A program made the translations under genes and the position numbers. A stretch of DNA of 64,000 nucleotides from Symbiodinium microadriaticum (taxonomy: Eukaryota > Sar > Dinophyceae > Suessiales > Symbiodiniaceae), in the NCBI GenBank assembly GCA_001939145.1, contig LSRX01000414.1, positions 306,508-370,507 of the forward strand, read 5' to 3'. The notes beneath the pieces were generated by a model. That model did not search any database and was not told the origin of the DNA. It saw only the letters and a program-made list of their open reading frames with translations. Below, in pieces: positions 11,410 through 23,549 of this stretch. Within the stretch, counting starts at the first letter, position 1. Each line of letters opens with the position of its first letter.

Positions 11410-14400
11410 CATACATATATATATATATATATATGCATGCAGGATGCATGCATGCGTACATACATACATCCATCATTGCATGCATACACATACACATACC
11501 ATACACCTACACCTACACCTACACCTACACCTACACCTACACCTACACCTACACCTTCACCTGCACCTGCACCTTCACCTGCACCTACACCTACACCTAC
11601 ACCTAACCTACACCTACACCTACACCTACACCTACACCTACACCTACACCTACACCTACACCTACACCTACACCTACACCTACACCTACACCTACACCTA
11701 CACCTACACCTACACCTACACCTACACCTACACCTACACCTACACCTACACCTACACCGACACCTACACCTACACCTACACCTACACCTACACCTACACC
11801 CACACCCACACCCACACCCACACCTACCTACGTACATACGTACGTACATACATACTCACTTACTTACATGGAGGCTTGAATGTGACCACGAGACTTAACA
11901 GTATTCATTAAACCATGAATTGGTTGGGAAAGGCACGGTGCAGGCGGAATTTGCCAGGCTCATTTGCTCCGCAGCTGTGAACCATGCCTCCGCAGTGGGC
12001 TGATACCTGGGCATGTAGGTCAAGGGCATCGGTGAACATCATAAGACTGTTGGTAATGATGCAAATGAACTAATGCATATGATCGTATGTATATATACAT
12101 ATTATATGTATATACTTTCCATACATGTACATAGGCATGCGCGTTTATACATACAAATATGTATATGCATAACATTACACGTGCTTGTCGCTCTTAGGCA
12201 AGGCTCGTCTGCTGGCGTTCCTTTTCTATTGCCGTTGGATTCTACCCCACCTACGAGCAGTTCCCCGAAAAACTAGCCCACACGTACCGCAATCCTAAAC
12301 CCAAGTGCTAAATTACTCAGTCCTTCGAACCCCATCGCCAAGCATGCATGAAGCCCCCCCCGCCATCGTACAACATCGGGAATCAAAACCAGGTCCCAAA
12401 AAACCAGCAAGCCTCGGGAAAGCTCTGTTTAATCCCCAGAAGACATCAGACAGGTCATAATCATCGATGTCGTCTTCGTCATCCGTTCAGTGTCCCTTGT
12501 AAGCCACCAACATCACCATGACCATCAGCTGTGCCAATACTATCGTCAGCATCTTCGCCATTATCAGCGGCAACAGCACCATCAAATCAGTTGTTATCCT
12601 CGAAGTCGGCACATGGTTGCCATCACCAATGCCCCCCACTCCCGGTCCCCTCAACCGCACAACCGTGTCCATTGCAGCACTGGCGACTGCAAAAGTTTCA
12701 GTTGGTGCGATATACCTGTACTTGAAGGACCAGGAGACTTTAAAATCGGAAAAACACTCGCAACGCCCAGTAGAAGAACTGGATTGAACTACTCTCCATA
12801 TGCTCTGACAGTTCAAATGCACCATAAACATCCCATGCCAACACCTTCAGGATACCTGCAAGGTCGGAATTCGAACCTCATGGACTGCAGCAATGGTTCG
12901 CGGCTCGCCTCTCTCCCACAGCTTGCCCGGTCGGGTACATCGTGGCTCGCACGGTGGCCGGCATCAGCGAGTTCACTGCATCCACCTCTGCAAGCCCCTT
13001 CACATGAAACCCTAAACCCTAAACCCTGAACCCTTCATGAAGGCGCCACATGATGCTCAATTGGCTGCAGCTGCAGGTTAAAGGGCCCCGAGAGTTTCAG
13101 AGCTCAGACGAATCACGCGGAGAATGTCAGGTCCCAAATTTTTCTACACGGATTCTATATACACGCTCCAGGCGGTGCAAGACATAAGGCCCACACCCAA
13201 GAGACCCCAGGATGCCCAGCACCCCAAAAGGCCCAAATTTGGAACCAATCTCGTTTCCTTCAAGCTGGACCGCAACGGTTTAGGGTTTAGGGAACCTGCA
13301 CCCTCCAACCCCGACAAAGCGATCAACTGTAATTATAAGCTTTAGACCCCTGGTCCCCGGCCTGAGTGCGGACATTGAGCCAGAAGAAGACGGCCATGCC
13401 GGCCACTATCATCGACAACCAATCGACCTTGATGCTCAATCAAAGGGTGTAGGCCCTTCGGAGATTTGCTACATTTGGGGTATATGCTGTAGGACGGTAG
13501 GCTTTCGGGAATCCTACAAGAGCAAAGACGACCTTTTCGTTTGGGGCCTCTGTGCTCTGTCGGTGCTTTTGGGGTCCGAGAGCTTTGGGTTTTCAGGAGG
13601 CTTCCGGGCTTTTTAGGGGCCAGGTATCACATACCCTCCCAGGAGACTTACGTTCCAGATGGACTATTAACCAATAGGAGCAAGAAGAAGACTAAGAGCA
13701 GCCTTTAATAGCTAGCCATCTTAAAGGGAATTAAAAGGGACTTTAAGGCTCTATGCTCTACTCTTCGGCTTTCTACGCGCTAATTATGAACCTTCGTTTG
13801 CATGCTCCGACGGGCTCCAAGAATTTGCACAACGCTGTCAGCAGATTTCTGGGACAGGTTCTGAGCATGGCGACAGGAAAGTCATCTAGAGCTTGGGGCA
13901 GGTATGTCCATGCTCTAGAACCTCCCTGCCCAAACTCTAAACCCTAAACCCTAAAACCCTAAATCCTAAAAGCCTGAACCCTGAAACCCTAAACCCTAAA
14001 CCCTAATTCCCTGAACCCTAAAACCCTAAACCCTAAAACCCTAAACCCTATAAAACTTAGACCCGGAACAGAGGATCAAGACCCCGAACTACCTGTTGTC
14101 TCCTTGGCAGTTCCGTCTTGGGGTTACCTTACAGGATGCAAAAAAATGGTTTAGGGTTTAAGGTTTGGGGTTTTTGGGGTTCTAGGGTTTAGGGTTTTAG
14201 GGTTCTAGGGTTTAGGGCTTTAGGGTTCTAGGGTTTAGGGTTTTAGGGTAAACCAAACATGGAACTAACATGGAGACTTTTCGCAGGCCGGAAGCAAAAG
14301 AAAGACAGAGAGCTCTGCAGCCCGGGAGGCTAGGTTCCAAAAGTGCAGGTAGTCGCGCAGCAAACCCCGCCAGATCCTTGTCGATCTCTTCCGTAGGGCT

Positions 14401-17400
14401 TAACTAAGGGCTTATATGGGCCTTATGGCTTGAAGTTACTCTGGGTCAAGGGCTCAACTACGGGTTTATATGGGCCTTATAGGGCTTAAATTTACATCTG
14501 GTTCAAGCAAGGATTCCTAGGAAGGGGCCTACGGGTTTAAAGGGCATATGGGTTGCGAGATTTAAGCTCCTTTGAAGGTCTCTAAGGGCTTTAGGCTTTG
14601 GATTTTTGAGGCTACTTTGTGGGTTGTTGCAAGGGTCCCCCAAGAGGGTCTGAAAGGTGCAGCAATGGCTTAAGGGTTCAGTTTACTTTGAGGGTTCCTA
14701 ACATCGTCGAGGGTTGTGGCTTCACTGGGCTTCAGCGTAGCCAGACTCCTAGAAATAGTCGGGCTGAGCCGATTTTTTTTCGCACAAAAACCACCGGAAC
14801 AATGTTTAAGGGGAGGCGAAGGAAACCCTTAAACTCCAAGCCCCAAGCCCTCAACCCGTAACCCCCTACCCTACAATTCCTGCGCCACTAGGACAGTACT
14901 CCCTACATGGACCCTCGTCTGTAAACTCCCGGGCCCTGTATTGTACATATGTAGGTGATAAACTGCTATATAAACATATGCACATACAGAGCAATACGCA
15001 CAGGTGCATGCAGAGACAGCGAGGACAGACAGGTAGCTTAAAATCCTCCAGACCCGTCACAGCACCCACATAGAAACCTACAGAACCGATACGGAGCCCG
15101 CGAGAGAAACCCGATACGCCACATGTCATAAGCCTACCTTAAACCCTACATACGCCCACACGCTGATCACAGCTCTGGCCGAGACTCCCATGCTTCGAGG
15201 AGCGCACCGTGCGAATCGCATCGCGGATTTCATCGATCAGCAGCTTTACCTGCGAGTTAGAATGTTGGGGCTCTGAGGAGATATAAGGGCTGTAGTACAG
15301 GGTTTGCTGCTTAGGGGTTTTGGTGTTGGGAGATAGGGTTAAGGTGTAGGGCTTAAGGCTTCGGCTGTAGGGTTTAACATTTCATTGAAGGCTTGGGACC
15401 TGACGACTTCTGTGGTTTAGGGTTTAGGGTTGTAGGGTTTTACGCTCTTCGGGTTTAGGGGCTAAGGTGCAGAGCGTAGGGTTTCAAGGTGTACGGCTTG
15501 GGGTACAGGGTGCAAAGCCGGCGGTTTCAGATACCCTATACTGAACTTGGGCCCTAGCAAAAGTTATAGCTTCAGCTGTTTCTTAGCGGGACTAAAATGA
15601 CCAAAGATTGAGAATTATTTCTCAGTAACCCTAAGTACCTATTCAAGATGCACCCCCAGCCTCACCGGGCCTTTGAGGGAATCCCGCATGGCCAAGGCAT
15701 ATGGGTAGTTCTCTAAATTAGGGTCCCTTTTTAATAAGGTCCCCAGTAGAGTACGGCACCCTTATAAAAGGGGACGTTAGAGAACTACCCATATACTTGT
15801 ACCACATAGACCATACGGGTCAGTTTAAGAACTGATTGTACTGCGCGCAAGCAACTTGCAGCTTTGATCGGTTTGGGGGGGTTCGGGATCCACTATAGAA
15901 CAGTTATAGTTATGCATGCCTCCGACACACTTGTAGACAGCAAGGGAGAGTTGTGATAAGATGTCTGGCTGACAGGGGAAGCTTATACCCAACATTCAAT
16001 ATCAGCAATATAATGCAGTAGCCTCTCCTGAAAGCCTGGCAATGAGTCCACGAGGGCAAAGGCACTTGAAGAACTGCCCAAATCGCAATGGCGATAGCAG
16101 TGGGAATGGAATTGCCCATCGACGTCCGCAGGGGGTCCTGGACGTAGGAACACACTGTCCGGGTATCGTAGCGGACGACAAACCTTCGGATCAAATATCC
16201 TAAATCCTGAATTGCCCAAACCATATCTCCTGAAACCATAACCCCTAACCTCCCCAAGTCTTCCGGCAAGCAGGGACGTCCCCGAGTTTGACGCCCTAAA
16301 CGCATCCACCTGCTCTCTTGTCTTACGGAGTACAACAAGCATTGCAGGTCCTGGAAGCAGGAGATCATGTCCGTAAACCGATAGACATGTCCCCCTCGAT
16401 TGAATAAGAAGTTGATGGACACGTAGGTGTAGAGCCCATACCTCAGACAATGCCCCTCAACCCTTTTTTTGCATCCGGGCTGTGAAGTTCTGGCTTTAGA
16501 CCCACTGTTTGCATGTCTCATCGCCGGGGAGCTGTGCGTTGAACACAACATAGCTCACCTCCACTCGTGCTGTCTGCTCATCTAGCCAGGGTTGACGGGG
16601 TTGCTGCTTGCACCTTGGCACAGGCATGAACGAGACTGAAGGATGGGCCGTACCTGCAGTCTACAATGGTAGTTCCTTTTTGGTATAAGACCCTATAAAA
16701 GTAGGTAGTTCCTTTTTGGTATAAGACCCTATAAACGTACAATCACATAATTGGTAACACCAACATCACACCGGCCCTCCGCGCTGGAATAGTAATCCCA
16801 GAAGAAGAGGCTATCTGTACCTGAACCGATCTGTCTGTGAAGTTCCAGAAGGACAACCCTGGACAGAACACCAGCTTCCAGAAGCTATCGTAATCAGGAA
16901 GCCTGAGGAAAACATTGGTAACTATTTAGGCTTCCAGGGTATACCGTCGTCGCATTGAAAGGCTTCCGGCTACTGAGACAACCTCGCTTGACTGAAGTCC
17001 AGTCCAGGGCTCTAGGTTCATAAACCTTGCAACTGTAAGTAAGAATCTGTGACGGATTTCGCTTGGAACTGCTGGAGAAACACCACCTCCCCAGAGCAAA
17101 ATCCCGAAGCCAAGCAACACACACAACGTAAACCCTGCAAAGATCACCTAGCCAGACACGGCGCAAGAATGAATTCCCAGAAGATCTTGCCACTCCCCCA
17201 AGCAAGATGAGATGAACCCTGAACCCAATCCTATAGCCTGAATCCTCAACCCCACATCCGAAATCATACCGGGGCGCCAGTCGCAGAGGCAGGTGTTTAG
17301 GTCGCCGATGGAATGCGCATAGTTGCAGCCGTCTTCCATATCCAGCAAAGTCCTGCGAGACTTCTAAGTGGAGGTAGGGGCTTCTGTGCTAAGGCTTATA

Positions 17401-20400
17401 GGGCTTAGGGACTTCGGGATATTATGTCTTCATGAGGGGATTTGATGCCAAGACCTTCATCTGCATCCTGCATGTGGGTTTCCTACATGCTGAGGCATAG
17501 TATGGGAGTTGAGGTATGGGAGTTTGGGGTTTAGGGCTGACTCGGTGGCTTAGTAGGTGATAGCTCGGGTGAAGACACCATCGGGGATATGTTCAGGATG
17601 TGCCCAGTCTCACTTAAGGTTCAGGTACCCAATGGGTGGGGTTCGGGGCTGAGCCGACAAGCTTTAATTGGGGACGCCCGGGTGCGAGGGGTACTTACAA
17701 AGCCACGTCCGTGTCTCTGTATAGATCTCTTCCCCATAGCACTCGTATTAGCAATCATAAAGCCAACACAAAATAAAGCACCGCCTCACGTGCACGTATA
17801 CAAAACAGTTTGAATTCCAAAACAGCGACGGACGACGGTTTGGATTTGAAGTCTAAGGCGTGCTGCATGGAGTGTTGGTTTACCACGATAGTCCAGGTAT
17901 TTAGAATCTAGAATAATTGCCACTACTCCAGGGCTGAACCTGTTTAGGTACCGACTGGCTATCCGATCTCTGTAAGGTCGGAAAATGAATGGGGGCTGAT
18001 TGCGTACCTCCTGCAGTCTTGTCCACGAGGATTCGACTATATCGGCTTCGATTCGCGCTAGGGTCACGGACGCGTGCTTTCTGAAGCTCCCATTCATGCA
18101 TTCATGCAATCAAGCATTTATCAGTCAGGGATTAAGAGCGGTGCTCATGCAGCCTCTGCATCTCCGGCAGCGTGTCCACACCCGGTAAGAGGTACCTTCG
18201 TGCTCGGCAGCTCTGAGGGGATGGAGCGCAAACCAAGACAAAGTTTATAACAAATGAAGGTCAAACATTGTTTCAACTTCATTCGTACGATCCTACATCC
18301 CGGAAGCTAGGTAAATACTTGCCCATCTTGCGCTGCGAGCTCGGGGCTATGTCAAGCCTGAAGAAGGAGAATCAATATAATTGTGGCTTGTGGCAGCTTC
18401 GTACGAAGGACAGCGTTAGTATGATCACTTACTGCTTCATTATTGCCAAGACAAAGAGCCCATAGCTCATGACTTAGGAACTGTTCTGCCTAAAGCTTCG
18501 GACAGGATGGTCCGAAGCCCTAGCGTCAGCATGCGCTCGGCGTCGTAAACAGGCCTACATAAACACCTTACGGGCTTGGGCTATATTCAAACGAGAGGTT
18601 ATTTGGAAAACATCTCGAACGCTATTCTTCTTCTTCTGATGGATGGAGCCCGGAGGGGCTTGTCCTGACTGGAACGCTATTGCTGATTATGCAGGAACCT
18701 GGACAACCCTATGAATCCCTACACAACCCACAAAGCACCCAAGTCCTATTAAGTCCCCACCCAAAACACTTCACCTAAGATTCGTGAGAATATAGGGGTC
18801 GGATTAACTTTTCTTGAGAATCCCCAGGTAGGAACCATGAAATCGTGACTCCAAAACCCGAGCCCAATGATTAAGGCCTCTAGCACTCCTTGAGCAGTCC
18901 TTATATGTCCTTGTTATAGGAATCTTATCTTCTTTAAGGCCCTCATACTGATTGCCTCGGTCGCCAGAATCAGAAAAAGCCCAGTTGCTGAGTGCGGGAG
19001 AAGCCGTTGAATTGCTGCGCCGATGGTCTCTCTGGGCTGAGGGCACCAATGGAACTGGGCGTGCCTGGGCTTAGGGGCTATTGGCTTCAGAGTTTAGTTT
19101 AGGGTTCCAGGGGTGGGGTTGAGCGGTTTGGGCTTGGGAGTTTGGGATTAATATCCTGCCGGAGCCCCGACGTTCAAGTGATCGGGACTTGAACTAGGCA
19201 GGTACTTGGAAGTGTATGGCTGCATGAAAAGACGTTGTGCACAACTCGTTGAATCTAGGTTCTTTGGATCCAGAGCCACCCAGCCCCCGAGAAGTAACCG
19301 AAACCGACAACTTGCCCGCACTGCAGCAGTGTCCATTCCCAGGACAGTGGGCACTTTGCAAGTGCATGCCCTCAACCAGCGATCGGGTAAAGGAGAATCG
19401 GCCAGGATAGCAGCCAAAGGATACGTCAGTAAGCCACAAGATTAGATCTAGGTTTCTGGAAACGCTCCGTCTCCGCTACAAGGCTGAGCTGGAGGTTGGC
19501 TTAGACTGCGGGCTTGCCTTTACATCGCAAGCCTGCGTTCTCGGTTTGCCGTGGTCAATTTCTTCTTTGACAGTTTCATAACAAGGGACCGAAACCCTAA
19601 ACCCTAAACCCCTAAACCGAAAAGAAGGATCAGCATTGCATTACTAGTTACAAAAAAACCCCAACCCGCCAGGTACCTACTATATAGGGTACTAGAGCCC
19701 CCAGGGCCCTATATAGTAGGTACCTGGAGGGTTAGGGTAAGCTTGCCGTTTTTGGCTTGCTGCCCGGATGCACGGCTTCCCCAACCACGCCGCGAAGCTG
19801 ACAGGATCCTGCGCTGCTGCTGAAGGATCTAAGAAGAAAGTGTGTGCGGATATATATATATATACACACCTATCTCTCTCTCTATACATGTATGTATATA
19901 CATATATATATATATATATTTATAGATATAGATATAGATATGGATATGGATATGGATATGGATATGGATATAGATATAGATATAGATATAGATAAGCAAA
20001 TCGAAATAGTCCCCCATAGCACTGTCTCGCTGCCGTATATTCTGCGATTGTGGGAGTCGATCAAAACCTTCCTCAACAAAAACAACTACAGCCCAAACTC
20101 TACAGCTTAAGCCAGAAAGCCCAAGCTTAACCGAACCTGAAGAAAATTCCTGAATGACCATAAACTCTAAAGAATCCTAAACCCTAAACTCTAAAGAACC
20201 CTAAACCCTAAACTCTAAAGAACCCCGAAACCCTGAAGACTAAACACTGAAGAAACCTAAACTCTCAATCCGAACGCCAGAAGCCCCGAGTCTGGACCTC
20301 AAAGATGCAGCCTGCAGCAAACCGGTTCTCACTCAGACCTTTCGGGTGCTTTACGTATTTCCTTGGTAGGTTTTGTGTTTAAGCATTTTTTTTGGAGTGG

Positions 20401-23400
20401 GGTTTGGGTTTAGGGTTTAGAGGCCCACGCCAGGCAACTAAGTTAGGCTTGGGGTTTAAGGCTGTGAGGGTTACGCAAGCAAGTGACAAAAATCCTTCTG
20501 AAGAGCCTGGACCTTTGCACGTTACCTAAGACCCTCAATCCTCGCGTCCGTGGTCAAAAGCCTGAAAACTAAAGAATCAGCGCGGCCGAACCGCCCAAAG
20601 GACGAAGCACCCAGATTCCCAAGATTCCAAATCCCTGCCACGGACAAAAACAAGCACCCGAAAAACTGTGGCCTTGCCGCCTGAGAGGGGATATAGCCAT
20701 GGGCTCCTATAGGCCTTGGGCCATTCTTGTGGGAGCTCTCACGGGCTGCCCTGATCCCAAGCCCTATATATAATCCCTAAACCTTACGACGAACCCTAAA
20801 CTTCCCCTCAAGACCGGCTCTGAGGTCCACCAAGGATGGCAGTGTGCAGTCGTCCACATCGGCTGCAATCTGCCGAAGTCGAATGCCCCCGACAAGCCTT
20901 CAACTTGGGCTTTCGGTTCAGGGCCCTTGGTTAAAGGAAACTACCGGTGGCGGCTCCTCAAAAGGCTTCTATAAGGTATATAGACCTTCTATAAGGCTCC
21001 TATAACGGTAACAACCCACCTGAAAATGTCCTAGACTTGGGGCCTCGGGGCTTTGGATCTGGGGCCTAAAGTGTGTCGGGGGCCTCGGGGGCTATCTTGG
21101 CTCCGGGAACTTCGTAAAAGTATAGGGTAAGGTCACCATGGATACTCCCAACTTGAGAAGTGAATGATGGGCCAGGCAATGGGCCATTTGTTTTAAACCT
21201 GCTGGCTGAGTCCCATGACCCTCCCAGTGCGGATGTAGTTTGCGAGTTGCAGGTCCAGCATCATTTGGCCATATGCACAGCGCATCTAGATTCCTCAACA
21301 TTCCCTGGATGATACGGGCACTAACAGCCAAGACTGAAACTTTAAATCTTCCAGAACCCTGAAAAATTGCCACGTGAAAGACCCTGTATCTACCCAACTC
21401 GTCAGACCCCGACACACAAAATATCCCCCACCCAATGCGGATCCGCTTGCGCTGAGCCACTGTGTCTCAGCTGTGTGCGCTATCCCTAACCCAAAGATAT
21501 CCCAATACCTTACGCCAGGCAAGCTCCGTAGCTTCGAGAAATGAAGGTAGTCGTTGGGCATCGGTGCAGCCTTGCCTCATCTTCCGCAAACTAAGGGGCT
21601 TGTTTGCGGCTGATGGGGTCTAGGGTGCTGTTCAGGGTTTAGGGTTTAGGTAGTTGTAGGTTTTACTGTGGGTGCTCTTTTAGGGTCACAGATTCAGGGC
21701 CTAAGCGGCTCAACGGTGCTAAAGGTCCAAGCGCCTGGCAAACATGCTCTTTTACATGTACGGGCAGGTGAGTATGGCGGCCGCAAGTGTGAGGATACGT
21801 TTATTTCGGGGGCACATACCTTACTTACTTCTAGCTCTATTCAGGAACCCGACGGGATCTCATTGGTAAGTTTCTTCTTTATTCGGTTTTGGCTCTTGGG
21901 AGCTTCGTGAACTTTTTGTTCGGCACCTGGGGTCTGAGGGCTTTCAGAGAAATAGGGATTCTATTTTTGTTTTTTTTTTGGGGGGGTTAGTGTTGGGTTT
22001 TCAAGGGGTTCTATTTTTGTTGGCTTTAGTTTTGGCTTTAAGGGATTCAATTTTTAGGGTTTTTGTAGGGATTCAAGGTTCAAGCCTTGATCTGAGCCTA
22101 AGCTGCAGATGGTATCAGAGTCTGTCGGCATGGTGAAAAAGGTCTGAATAAAAGCAATACTCCAAAACCTAAACCCTAAACCCTAAACCAATCAACGCCG
22201 AAGCCTTCCCTGATTGCTATCTAGGCTTTTGCATCAAGCGCCCCCACGCTTTGCTTTGGGCCGCTGCCGGTTTGGGGTTGAGGGCTTCGGACTTGTGTCG
22301 GGGGTCTAGGAAAAGGAGAAGTAAAGAATTTGGAGCCTTTCAGAGGTAAATGCCTGTTGCACATTCAGATCTGGCTTTGGTGGTTTGAAGTTCAGCTTGA
22401 GCCCCGAACCCCTCCATGAAGTGCAAGCCGACTTTCTGCCATTGTAACTCCTCAATCCGAAGCACGGGCGCTTCCCCGCATCTCAAATATACAGCAAATT
22501 ATAAGTTTGTCCGGCATCTTGATCGCGAGTGGCCTAAGCATGTTTTAATCAGCCTAAACCCTGGCAGGACTCTACGACCTCGGCGTGTGCCACAAACCTC
22601 GGCCCAGACACGGTAATCCCGAAACAGCCAGGACTGTGGCAAGGCCGAGAGATTGCCTGGCGCATCAATGGCATGCTTCTTACCTTGCGCTCGATGAATC
22701 AGAGGGTTTGGAAACCCTGTTGGGATGTGTCCTAAGCTGTGGATCTCTGACAAGACCTGTTTTGAATTTATAAGAGCCTATCATCACAGTAGCTCGCAGC
22801 AGCATCATGATGCGGAGGTGAGGCTTCTGTACGCAAGCACCAGAAAAAGGCCGAAATCAATGCCCTTCACCCCAAAGCAAAAAGTCTGACAACCCTAAAC
22901 CCCCACAACCTGTCGATCTAGTGGAGACCACAATAAATCCGAACCATCCTAAGAGCCAGCGCCTGATTGCTGACAAAACAGCTCGCGATCGTGGGACGCT
23001 AGTCTTGGAGGGCTCTAGCAAGCTCTATACCCGTAGGCCCCTAAGTAGTTCCTTTTTATGATTGATATTTAGAACGGCATAAGGTAATCCCAAAAAAGGA
23101 ACTACTTAGGGGCCTATGGGTAAGGACTCATTCTTTGAGGACAGTACCATACCTGGCCTTCGGTCTGTCGGGCCTTAGGGTTTCCTAAGGCTCCATGTGC
23201 CCATAGAGTAGATACTTATAGATCTTAAAGTACCTACATCGGGACCCCTTTGAAGCCAAAGTCTCTACTATAACGGTACATGGAGGTTGTCGTTGCACTA
23301 GCATTCACATCGCCCGCGGGTGTGAGGGTTATGGCTGGAATCTTTCGGCCAGAAAAAGTTCCAAGGTTATGTCCTCAGACTGAAGCAGTTCAAGTGAAGC

Positions 23401-23518
23401 TGCACAACAGCAAGCCAATCTGCAATCGCAATCTCAAGTGTCCAGATTACGAAGATCAGGGAAATTTCGACTTTCAATCTGTGAACCAGAATTGTCGAAA
23501 CAGTTGCCAGGAGAGGGA

Positions 23519-23549
<31 letters not shown>

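Larger units (their letters stand above)
9709..11936 (-). other. Intron rich in microsatellites
   Basis: Filled from 10.7 to 11.85 kb by the 176-bp duplication, AT runs and the ACACCT minisatellite. One plus-strand exon candidate at 10031; no minus-strand exon seen. Confidence 0.6.

Noticed and set aside
11349-11911. Open frames of 150-166 codons over the ACACCT array
   Set aside because: They exist only because the hexamer has no stop in several frames; all six frames read as dipeptide repeats.
15910-16551. The longest minus-strand open frame (213 codons) as one gene
   Set aside because: Only the part 16327-16441 and perhaps 15994-16035 has the channel-like sequence; strong splice signals fall inside the frame.
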